Of a stretch of DNA of 64,000 nt, positions 10,998 to 20,454 are shown in pieces. The translations under genes and the position numbers were made by a program. The stretch is from Carallia brachiata (lineage: Eukaryota; Streptophyta; Magnoliopsida; Malpighiales; Rhizophoraceae). How positions within the stretch are numbered: position 1 is the first letter of the stretch; each line of letters opens with the position of its first letter. The stretch is from NCBI GenBank assembly GCA_021464245.1, contig JADCRB010000001.1:1-64000 (forward strand). Reading direction: 5' to 3'. The notes beneath the pieces are model-generated. The model made no database searches. It was given only the letters and a program-made list of their open reading frames with translations, and was not told the DNA's origin.

Positions 10998-11933
10998 AGG
11001 GTCGGTAAGAAAGATTTTTACAGAGATAATTCGAACCGAGTCTTGAAGTCCAGTTTGAAATTTGGAAAGTCCTGATGAACATTGAATCTTGGAGTCTTCT
11101 ATCTTTGACCATCTCCGCTGTTGTTGGATCGCAATAGGAAACCGATATAATCTTGAAGAAGTTAGCAGCCCAGCCAATATAGAAATTGAAGTCTTGGCTC
11201 CAGGTGCATTCGAGCTTCCATAGCCCGCAAAGGATTTTTTATATCTCTTAAAGTTCCAGAGCTCTGGTGAGGATGATCCAGTAGGCAAAGAACTTCAACC
11301 TCCCCAAGAGAAAGGCTCAGGACCTTGGAACTTCAAGACCGGCTCACAGAGAGACTGACTGTAGTGATGATTTCCAAGTCTGCTTCGACGTAAGGAGAGT
11401 AGTTGGAACTTCCCTGTACGTCGCTGCATCCAAAAAAGATTAGGATAATTGCAGCTTCTCATCCCTCTGTGGTAGATGTGAACTAAGGAGAGTAGTTGGA
11501 ACTCCATGACACCGATGGCGTTGGAGACTGAGTTTCGAGGGCTTTTAGGGATCCCTCGAAGAAGACTACTCCTTCTTTTCTTAGCTAGTGCGCCTCCAAC
11601 TTCTTGATCGAAGAACTTCCTGAGACAAGTGCAGAGACTAACCATTTTCTTTTGAGAAAGAAGAGCTGAGGGGTGAGTATTATAACTCGGGAATGCAAGA
11701 TATATACATGCGATAAAGTTTTGTTTTTTTTTTTTTTGTTTTTTTTTTTGTTTTTTTTTTTTGAAAAGTCAAAAAAAAGATACGCAGATTCGAGTAGGGC
11801 CATCCACGTCCCTTTCCTGCATAAGAGACAAAAGAGGCAGCGGCTGACGCGTGACACGAAAGTCGTTACCGTGTGTTGCGGAAGTCGTTGCCGTGTGCTG
11901 CCAAAGTCGTTGCACCTTATCTTGTCGGCCGTC
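10998..11933 (-). other. 3' non-coding region of the retrotransposon
   Basis: This segment lies between the WUSCHEL-like ORF and the polypurine tract. It contains a short direct repeat (taaggagagtagttggaac at 11391 and again at 11484, 93 bp apart) and T-rich tracts at 11719-11762. Open frames of about 100 codons exist on the minus strand, but none shows a motif I recognise. Confidence 0.5.
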
Positions 11934-12555
11934 CTAGCGGGGCCCGAGGTGCAGCTCCAAGTCAAGCTCGACCTCGTCTGGTGGGCCGATGATGTTGACG
12001 TTGCTTTCCGGCTGGTTGATGCTGCCGGAATATTCTGGAAAGAGAGGCAAAATTTCGCCGGAATGACTCCTGTGTGCTAGAAAAATTTCTCCTAGACTTA
12101 AGTATCTAGGAGGGATGAACCCTTGGCTGACTCCGTGAAACCACCAGGACCAGTATGTATGCTCCCAATAGGCTACGGCTTTGATGAACGTACCGTGGAG
12201 AGACCATTGCAGTGGTAGAACTTGGGCCGGCTTCATTTGAGGGTGAAGCTGTACTGGTGAGATCTACTATAGGAACAACAGGCTGTGCTTTGGAAATACC
12301 ATCTCTCAGCGCCACTGTTTCCCTATGTCTCCGATTCTGGAACCAAAAAATACATTTTTCCATATTTTTTTCCTTCGACTGCCCCTAGCGGCGAAGTCGT
12401 GAGACAAGTTGGAGAATCTGTGTAGAGTTAGGGACAATACCTCCATCGTTGTAGAAGACTTCCTCCAAAATTTGCAGTTGTGCCATGGTCGGTTGCCACC
12501 TTGTGCGAGGTGACCTTTCTTCTCCCTTGTCTTGAGGTTCTGCAACTGGTTCCAT
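11934..12555 (-). pseudogene. WUSCHEL/WOX-like homeobox ORF carried by the retrotransposon
   Basis: The ORF lies downstream of integrase in the sense direction. From the ATG at 12555-12553 it reads MEPVAEPQDKGEERSPRTRW and then a homeodomain with QLQILEEVFYNDGG. The SRLRR helix follows, then an in-frame TAG (12387-12385), then the recognition helix CIFWFQNRRHRE. RW, PT, QLQIL, QI, RLR and WFQN occupy the WOX homeodomain positions, and the loop is of WUS-clade length. A later frame (11934-12236) has GEILPLFPEYSG, which resembles the WUS-box (TL-LFP). It ends in ELDLELHLGPR, an LxLxL EAR-type repression motif. So all three hallmarks of WUS-clade proteins occur in order. The TAG and at least one frameshift between homeodomain and C terminus make this copy a pseudogene. 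No intron is visible. Capture of a host WOX transcript is inferred. Confidence 0.82.
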
Positions 12556-12714
12556 CTTTCTTGCGGCAAAGGAGCAAAGGTCTTGGTATGTGGTGAAGAT
12601 CGGTTGAGACTGACGCTGACTTTCAGAATCAAACCCTCCGTCGGTTTTATATTTTTGGGCCGTTCACAGTTTATACTCATGCGGGCCAGGAGTTGGATTG
12701 GATTTTGAACTTGG

Positions 12715-13052
12715 GTTTTGGATTGTGTCTGGAACTTGAAATTTTTGGGTTTTGGGTTTTGGATTGATTTGGGTCGAGTGTTTGGGCTTCTAGACTTGGA
12801 TTTTGGACTTTTGGATGTGTCGGAACTTGTTTTGGGTTTTGAGTTTTGGATTGGATTTGGGTCGAGTGTTTGGGTAGACTTGGATTTTGGACTTGGGTCG
12901 AGTGTTTGGGTTTTGGATTTGAATTTTTTTTTTTTTTGATTTTTTGGATTTCGCTTGGTCTTTCAGATCGGGACTTTTTTTTTTTTTATTTTTTGATTTT
13001 TTTTTGATTTTTTTTTTTTTTTTTTTTTTTTTTGATTTTTTTTTTTTTAACA
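12715..13052. repeat. Minisatellite and T-tract block inside the element
   Basis: The plus strand repeats a unit built around TTGGGTCGAGTGTTTGGG (about 12769, 12849, 12894) with spacers such as GACTTGGATTTTGGAC. From about 12926 it passes into long T runs broken by GA (12926-13048). The block separates integrase from the WUSCHEL-like ORF. Its right edge is only a few bases from the integrase stop. Confidence 0.75.
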
Positions 13053-13055
13053 TAT

Positions 13056-14130
13056 TTACACATAATACTGTTTCAGAAATTTACCATTGATTGGGCCGAT
13101 TCGGACGCCTTCTTGGTCTGACAGCATGTAAGCGTTGTGAGTGTAGGCCTCCTGCACTAAGTATGGCCCGTCCCATTTGGAAGTAAGCTTGTCACCAGGC
13201 CGATGCTTCATGTTGATGGGCCGTCGCACTGCAAGAACAAGGTCTCCAACTTGAAAAGATCGAGGGCGGACCCTGCGGTTGAATGTGTTGGTGAGCCGGG
13301 CTTGGTAGCACTCAAGTTGCTGTTGTGCTTCGAGCCTCCTTTCATCCAGACGTAGGCGAGCATTCTCCTCCTGTGTGAGTCCTTCCAGAACAGCCATGCG
13401 CAGGGATGGAATCTGTGTTTCCAACGGCAGTATTGCTTCGACACCGTAGACAAGTGAGTATGGCGTCGCCTGTGTTGGAGTCCGGTAAGTTGTACGATAC
13501 GCCCATAATGCCTCCGGAATTCTGTCATGCCAATCTCTTTTGGATTTAGAGACTACCTTCCGCAACAGGTTGCATAAGGTCTTGTTGAATGCTTCGGCCA
13601 AGCCATTTGCTGGGGCATTGTACATGGATGACTTGTACTGCTTGAACTTGAACTTCTCGCAGAGCTTGTCGATTAAGCTGTTGTAGAACTGCTTACCATT
13701 ATCAGTGATGATGAATCGAGGGACTCCATAGCGATAGATCAGCTGAGTCCGGATGAAATTGGCACCTCTCTAAGTGGAATGGCTTCAGCCCATTTTGAGA
13801 AGTAGTCGGTTGCTGCGAGGATGTACAGGTGACCCAGGGATGACTTTGGCAAGGGCCCCACTAAGTCGAGACCCCAAGCTTCAAAGGGCCAGGATGAGAC
13901 AGTTGGATGCAGTGGCTCCGGTGGTTGATGTATGTAATTGCATGAAATTGACAAGCTTGACAAGTTTTAGCAAACTCAATTGAATCACGTACCATGGTTG
14001 GCCAGTAGTATCCCATCCTTCTGAGTTGGAAGTGCAACTTAGGCCCCGATTGATGTCCGCCACAAACACCAGAATGTGCTTCAGAGAGCCTGTTTTGCCT
14101 CTTCATTGGCTAGGCAGCGAAGTAAACTCC
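13056..14130 (-). pseudogene. Retrotransposon integrase, frameshifted
   Basis: The zinc-binding HHCC domain is visible (EAHSGVCGGH, then CQACQ). The rve core carries DLVGPL, TDYFSKW and, in another frame, a TDNG segment followed by NGLAEAFNK, giving the DD-E triad. A C-terminal part with GDLVLAVRRP and KWDGPY follows and ends at 13056. A stop splits the N-terminal region near 14108 (GCCTAGCCA on the minus strand), and the core shifts frame near 13765. Integrase would insert the cDNA copy; this one is broken. Confidence 0.88.
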
Positions 14131-14131
14131 A

Positions 14132-15255
14132 TCAAAAGACCTTCGATACAGAGCATCCTTGAGATATATGAACGGGGAGCTCGTCGTTGAATTTCTGTCT
14201 TATGACGACGATCTTCGGCAGCTTCCCGTGCTGTAGATAGTCAATGATTGGTTGGCGCCAATCTCTCGTCCTCGCGAGACGTACAGATACAGCGTTGGCT
14301 GCTGTAGTTTCTTCTTCATCATCCTTTGTGGCACTATCCATTTCTGGCATACGCAACAACTGTAGCCTGGATTTCTGACTTTGCAAGAGAAGTGCCAGGT
14401 TAGCCAACGCGTCTGCCTGAGTGTTTTCTCGTCGAGGCACATGCTCCAAGGTGATGCTTTCAAATTCATCCATTAGCTGTCGAGCACGTTGATGGTAAGG
14501 CGCAAGGTCCTCTTTCTTCACGTCATACAATCCTGTAAGTTGGTTGATGACGAGCTGGGAATCTCCATGGACTTCTATAGTTGGAATCTTCATATCGACA
14601 GCCATTTGAAGACCAATGATCAAAGCCTGGTATTCAGCAACATTATTTGAACATAACTCACCGAGAATGATAGCATATGGTAGTATTTGTCGTTGAGGAG
14701 TGACAAACACTATGCCGGCACCAGCACCATCACGCCTTGCTGCACCATCAAAGAACATCGTCCATGGTGGCAGTGTCTCAATGTAAAAGACCTCTTCATC
14801 TGGAAGATCATCTGTGAACTCCCAATCTGACGGAACAGGGTGATCTGCAAGGAAGTCTGCTAGAGCTTGTCCTTTGACTGCTTTTTGAGGCACGTAGACA
14901 ATGTCGTAGCTTTGTAGGATTACTGCCCACTTGGCAAGTCGTCCTGACAAGATTGGTCTGGATAAGATATATTTGACAGGATCAGCTCTGGCAATGAGAC
15001 GTACCGTGTGAGCTTGCATGTAGTGCCTCAGCTTGTCAATGGCAAAGAACAGTGCTAGACATGTCTTTTCAATGGGCGAATAACTCAGCTCCGGACCGTT
15101 TAGTGTTCTGCTCAAGTAGTACAGCAACTTCCTTTCCCTGCTCATTTTCCTGTGCAAGCAAGGCTCCCAAAGATCTTTCCTGCGCTGCAATGTAGAGAAT
15201 CAACGACTTTCCTTGAATTGGAGCACCTAGGACCGGTGGATTGGAAAGGTACTTC
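14132..15255 (-). pseudogene. RNase H plus second archaeal-type RNase H (aRNH)
   Basis: The first domain follows RT and shows LYYLSRTLN, YSPIEKTCLALFFAI and ADFLADHP (about 14840-15140). A second RNase H of the archaeal/plant type follows: MFFDGAARRDG, NNVAEYQALIIGL, EVHGDSQLVINQL and NTQADALANLA (about 14395-14770). These supply the D, E, D and D positions. Two RNase H domains in tandem are the mark of Tat-lineage elements. The link to RT is broken by frameshifts near 15140-15255, and the 3' end shifts frame near 14165. Confidence 0.88.
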
Positions 15256-15256
15256 T

Positions 15257-16750
15257 TTATGCTTCAAAGGCTTTGCTGCAAGCTTCGTCCCACTCGAAGT
15301 TGACATCCTTCTTCATCAACCGATGGAAAGGTTGACATCTCCCAGCTAAATTGGAGATGAAACGGCGAATGTAGGCCAGCTTTCCTTGTAGACTTCGCAG
15401 CTCGTGCAGGTTTTTAGGTTCAGGCATCTTTTGAATTGCCTCAACCTTTGACTGATCAACTTCGATTCCACGATGGCGCACCACGAACCCAAGAAACTTT
15501 CCTGATGTGACACCGAATGCGCACTTGAGAGGGTTCATTTTGAGCTGATGCCTCCGAAGTCTTTCGAACACTGTCTTGAGATCCTCGAGGTGGTCTTTGC
15601 GCTTCTTAGTCTTTACAACTAAGTCATCAACATAACATTCTACAATCTTGTGCAGCATGTCATCAAAAATTTTTTGCATAGCACGTTGATAAGTGGCGCC
15701 AGCATTTTTCAATCCAAACGGCATAACTTTGTAGCAGTATATACCTTTTGGGGTGCGGAATGCTGTCAACTCCTCGTCTTCTGGTGCCATTCTGATTTGG
15801 TTATAGCCTGAAGAACCATCCATGAAAGACAATGCTTCGTGACCCGTTGTTGCATCGACTGTGATCTCCGTTATGGGCAACGGAAAGTCATCTTTCGGGC
15901 AGGCCTTGTTAAGATCTCGAAAATCAACACATACCCTCAACTGTCCATTCTTCTTTCTTACCGGGACAATGTTGGCAATCCACGTTGGGTAGGTGACCTC
16001 TCGGATGAAGCCGGCATTGATCAGCTTGTTCACCTCCTCCTCGATTTGTGGAATGAGTTCCGGGCGGAACCGTCGTTGTGGCTGCTTGACAGAACGGACA
16101 CCCTTCTTTACTGCTAGACGATGCACCGCAATTTTTGGGTCAAGTCCAGGCATTTCTTTGTAACTCCATGCGAACACGTCCCTGTATTGACTTAATACCT
16201 GAACATATTCTTGCTCTTCTTCTGCAGTAAGTAAAGCACTTACAAATGTAGGTCGAGGATCTTCCGGAGAGCCAAGATTGACCTCCTTGAGTTCATCAAC
16301 AGTTGCTTGGCCACCATCTTCAAGTTCCGGGGGAGCCTCCTTCACTTCACCATCTGATGAGTCGGAATCAGCCTCCTCGCTAATTGTGACATGAAATGCA
16401 GAACCTCTGACTTCACCTTCTTTGTTTGACTGGATAAGCCTGTCTTGTTTGGTGGTGGTGGTGATGGCACGTGCATCAGCTGCTCGGCTTCGGCTCTTTA
16501 GCGTGATCCGCACAGGTGACTTCTCCTGATAGCCTAAGCCAGGTCGGGACTGTGATGTTTGAGAAGCGGCGCCATGTGTGGACGGCAGCGTACCCATTGT
16601 GCTCGGGTTTGAGAAGTCATAGCCCGCCTTTGCCAAAAGCTTGTATGCATTAGGATCAAATCCTTCATGTGTTCTTCTTTCTGGAAGTGAGCCGCCTTCG
16701 ACTGCCCCCGTGTGTGGTTTGACGAAGCCTTTTAATGGTTTTGAAGACAA
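15257..16750 (-). pseudogene. Retrotransposon reverse transcriptase
   Basis: A 497-codon open frame contains the Ty3/Gypsy RT blocks: WIANIVPVRKKNGQLRVCVD, MPFGLKNAGATYQRAM and the catalytic YVDDLVVK. The thumb has FLGFVVRHRGIEVDQSK and ELRSLQGKLAYIRRFISN. It is the longest intact piece of the element and all catalytic aspartates are present. The frame ends at a TAA where a base shift breaks the join to RNase H. The first 200 residues are the linker after the protease. Confidence 0.92.
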
Positions 16751-16791
16751 AACCGGCTCAATCTTTGGTATCGGCAGAGTGTAAGTCTCCT

Positions 16792-17794
16792 TCAGGTTGT
16801 GCAGCTCCTTTGTTTTGGGTTGGCTATGCCTTGCTCCTGTTTAAGATCAATACAATAAGAGAAAGGGGGTTGACCTTCTGAGCGTCGTGACTTCGGCACA
16901 TAGCGTAGGACTGGAGTGGAGCTTGAAGATGCAACATCCTTCGGACGAAGTTCAGCAGGCTGTGGCAGCTTTTCATTTGTTGGAGCCTGGGGTTGGGCAT
17001 TGGCAGGTTCTTCGACAGCTTTTCCCTTTTTGTGGATGCCCCCAGTCCAAGTAGCTTTTGACGGAATGATCTCCGGATTGTCTGTGTCAGTGTAGAAGAC
17101 TGCATCCGCCAAATGTGATTCAGCATCATCGAACGGCTTTAAGTCAGCATTGACCTTTTGAACGCCACCATTGTAGTACTTGAAGCACTGATGCAGGCTT
17201 GAGAGCACAACTCCATTTCCATGAATCCACGGTCGTCCTAGCAACATCTTATATGTGGTACGTGCATCAATCACGTGAAATAGAGTGCTAGAAGTGAGAT
17301 TACCGATAGTTAGCTCCAAGCGAATCATCCCAATTGCTTTCTGTCCTCCTTGATTAAAGCCATGAATCATCAAGCGGCTGTCTGATAATTCATCAACCGA
17401 TGCCGAGCTCCTTTATGGTGGATTTTGGGATAATATTGACTGCTGAGCCATCGTCGATCAGAATACGTCGGACCTTCTGTTCTCTCACATAGCCTGATAC
17501 ATACAGCGGCCGATTGTGGGGTTTGGACCCCAGCAGGAGATCCTCATCTGAAAATGAGATAGCAGAGTAACATCCGACGTGATTTTGGTCCGCTGTTGCT
17601 CCCTGAGTTAGACCATTTGATGGCTGTGATTCAGCTGAGGTCTGGAGAGTATTGCTGACTTGATTTTGCCACACTTCTGTTGATTGCAAAGCTATAAACA
17701 GCTGAGGGTTAGCGAGAAGGGTTTGGAGAGCTTCATATACCTTCTCCGTTGTCGACTTTTTGTTGTCGAGCGGCTCCTCCTTACGGTGTGTCAC
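16792..17794 (-). pseudogene. Retropepsin-like protease region
   Basis: The active-site motif RRILIDDGSAVNIIP (about 17430-17480) is of the retropepsin D-S/T-G type, here DDGSA as in many Tat elements. Downstream, in a shifted frame, IGMIRLELTIGNLTSSTLFHVIDA and YKMLLGRPWIHG give the second half of the fold. A single-base shift near 17392 separates the two parts. The protease would process Gag and Pol. Confidence 0.8.
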
Positions 17795-19488
17795 TCTTCT
17801 GATGGTTTTGAAGTGATGGTGGTCTGGTTTGCAGAGGTTAGCCTTCCTGGTCCAGAATGATTTTATTCTGGCTTTTGAGCTTCATGATTAGCTCCTTCAG
17901 GACGAAACATTCTCGGTTGGATGACTTACTATCCGGTGATATTTGCAGAATCTCGGATCGCTGACTCGATCCTTTTCATTCGGCCGCTTGCACTCTGGGA
18001 GTTCGATCAGCTTCGCCTCCAGAGTTGTCAAGAATGTCGGGGACGTCTGAGTCGGGGAATGGATACTGCTTCTGCTCCAACTCTCGCAATGTCACCTTCC
18101 GCCTTTCCTGTTGTTTTGGCTGAGTTATTTGGGTCGGAGGATTTACCTTAGCTTTGGCGCCCACTTTTACTGGTGCGGCTTCAACAGTCATCACTTCTTT
18201 CCTTTTCCGGAGCTGTTGGGTTTCTTAATCTCCCTTCTGCCCCCTTGCTGGTCCAACTGGATGGGAACCGTGCCTCCGGAAGTCTGGATGCTTATCTCCA
18301 TATCATGTGCGCGGGTCGCCAGTTCTTCGAAAGTTCGGGGTTTGACACCCTGCAGGATGTATAACAGCTCCCAATGCATTCCCTGGATGCACATCTCTAC
18401 GGCAGAAGTCTCCGTCAGGCGATCTTTGCAGTCCAAGCTGAGGGCACGCCATCTGTTGATGTATTCGACAACGGGCTCTCCTTTCTTTGTTTGGTGCTGG
18501 TAAGCTCCATCATACTTACCGTCCTTCGAGTGCTGAAAAATCTGTTGAGGAACTCTCGTTGTAGCTGTTCCCAACTGTCGATCGATTCTGGTTCAAGATT
18601 TATGAACCAGGTGAAAGCGGTCTCCCTGAGTGAACGAACAAACTGCTTCACCAAGAGATCTCCGTAAGTCCCTGCGTTGTTGCAGGTTTCAACGAAGTGG
18701 GCGATGTGCTGTTTGGGATCGCCTCGTCCGTCGAATTGTTGAAATTTGGGCGGCTGGTAGCCCAAGGGCATGTTGAGACTTTCGATCCGTCTGGTGTACG
18801 GTTTGACGTACATCTGTGATCCTTGGAAGGATGTAGCTTGTTGCAGTCGGATCGTATTGGCTATCATTTCCTGCAATTGTTGAACAGATAGCGAAGCTAC
18901 AGAATTTGAGGGTGGCAGCTGTGTAGAACTACCTGGTCGCTTTTCTGCAGGGAAGACGTCGGCTGGTGTGGCTTCTGGAGTGAAACCGGGTGGATATGGT
19001 TGCTCCTCGCGGATTTCGGGATCAACTTGGATCGGGGCTTTTCCTTTGAGAGCTGCGATCTGTTGATCTTTTTCCTCCACGACTCTGATCAGCTGCAAAA
19101 TTTTGTTCTCCAATTCTGAAATCTTTCCTCTGTGCTGGTTGTGTTGGTCATCATGACGGCAACAGATGAGGCTCCGGGAAAGACTGGGGGAGAAAACTCT
19201 TCTGATTCTTCTGTGTGGTCGGATTTTGTTGAGCAGGTTTCGTCGTGTTGCCCCGATTTCGATCGGGGTGGGTGATCGACTCCTCCATGCGGCAAGAGAG
19301 TCAGGGGAGAGATCCTGTTGTGCAAGCTGTGGACTCTCCATTTCGACATTTTGTCGGGTTTGGACGGCAATAAATTGTGTCCGTCCCCGGGTTTCTGGAC
19401 CTGCGTACCTAGGTAGGGTAGTTGATGCAGGCAATGGAGCCGTTGCCTTCTTTTTTGTGGCAGCAGTTGTACTCCTTTTCGGTGCCAT
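17795..19488 (-). pseudogene. Retrotransposon Gag, frameshifted
   Basis: The Gag frame starts at 19488 with MAPKRSTTAATKKK, a basic N terminus. The retrotrans_gag core shows PKFQQFDGRGDPKQHIAHF, FVRSLRETAFTWFINL and LQREFLNRFF. The frame then shifts near 18520, where EYINRWRALSLDCKDRL continues. A basic, lysine-rich tail follows near 18190-18220. Gag packages the element RNA in virus-like particles. At least two breaks make this copy non-functional. Confidence 0.82.
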
Positions 19489-19700
19489 TTGATGTGTTGA
19501 ACACCTGTAAAAATTTTTTTTTTTTTTTTTTTACTTTTTTTTTTACTTTTTTACTTTTTACTTTTTACTTTTTTTTTTTACTTTTTACTTTTTACTTTTT
19601 TACTTTTTTTTTTACTTTTTTTTTTACTTTTTACTCTCAGCTCCCCTTTTAGCTCTTTTTTTTTTTTACGGAACAAGAGATGGGAGGTGAAGATGTCCCA
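19489..19700 (-). repeat. Leader with TTTTTAC-type low-complexity repeats
   Basis: Between the Gag start and the primer-binding site, the plus strand carries a T tract with repeated TTTTTAC units (19512-19660). In the direction of the element this is a GTAAAAA-rich untranslated leader. The pattern is a simple-sequence expansion of variable unit length. Confidence 0.75.
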
Positions 19701-19712
19701 CCGAGCGTGCCA
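19701..19712 (-). other. Primer-binding site candidate
   Basis: On the minus strand, six bases after the 5' LTR end, the sequence reads TGGCACGCTCGG. A TGG start at this place is typical of sites that pair with a tRNA 3' CCA end. I cannot assign the tRNA. Confidence 0.5.
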
Positions 19713-19718
19713 AAAATT

Positions 19719-20368
19719 TGTAAAGCGTAAATTTCGAGCCTAAAACAATTAAACTCGAAAATAAAAAAATAAATTACAAATAAAAATTGTAAAGTAAAAG
19801 AAAATTTACGTGGGGTCGATCTCCGTAGATCCTCCGATTAGTGTTCCTTTTTTGACTCCGTCAAGGGCTGCACGAGCTTGATCTGGACAGAAATAATTTC
19901 CACCGCTTTTTCTTGAACTGGATAGACTGAAACTGTGTCTGATTTGGATGTTTTGACTACGTTTAGGAACCGTAGAGACTCGATTTGAGCTGATCTGACT
20001 TAATTTCACCGAGGGTCGAATGGACTTGTTCTCGGATGAGTTGCCTGGATTTTGCTGAGGGCCGTATGAGACTTAATCCCAGCCGGATTTGTAATATTTC
20101 GATTTTTTTTTTTACCATCTCTCTCTTTTTTTTTTTTCCTTTTTTTCTTTTTTTATTTTCTTTGCACTGCGCTTCGCTGCCCCTTTTTTTCTTTTTTCTT
20201 CTTTTTCTTCTTCTCTGCTTCAATTGATTTGGGGGGAGGCCATTTATAGGCCTCCCCCACCTGCCTGCCACCAACCAATTGGTTGGTGGCTTTTAAAGGT
20301 TGGCGGCCAACCACTTTTTTTTTTTTTTATTTATTTATTTATTTTTAAAAAAAAGTTATTTGTTTACC
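19719..20368 (-). repeat. Right (5') LTR
   Basis: This is the partner of 10274-10982. It starts TGTAAAGCG on the plus strand and ends TTTGTTTACC, so the expected terminal CA is mutated to CC. It lacks the 25-bp extra segment of the other LTR and has shorter T tracts. Confidence 0.92.
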
Positions 20369-20420
20369 TGTCTTCATTTGGGATTCAGCCCCACATGAAT
20401 GCCGGCCTTCTTACTATTTG

Positions 20421-20454
<34 letters not shown>

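Larger units (their letters stand above)
10274..20368 (-). mobile_element. Ty3/Gypsy Tat-lineage LTR retrotransposon, decayed
   Basis: A 10.1 kb element reads leftwards: right LTR, primer-binding site, gag, protease, reverse transcriptase, two RNase H domains, integrase, a WUSCHEL-like ORF, polypurine tract, left LTR. The order RT-RNase H-integrase defines Ty3/Gypsy. The second, archaeal-type RNase H after the first points to the Tat lineage. The LTRs differ by about 22 substitutions over some 380 alignable bases (counted by eye), so the insertion is not recent. Several single-base frameshifts and stops break pol, so this copy should not be autonomous. The expected 5-bp target duplication is missing: cgggg on the left, tgtct on the right. 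T tracts and minisatellites fill the non-coding parts. Confidence 0.93.

Noticed and set aside
12790..13053. Lys-rich frame of 87 codons
   Set aside because: It is a translation of low-complexity A tracts and the minisatellite.
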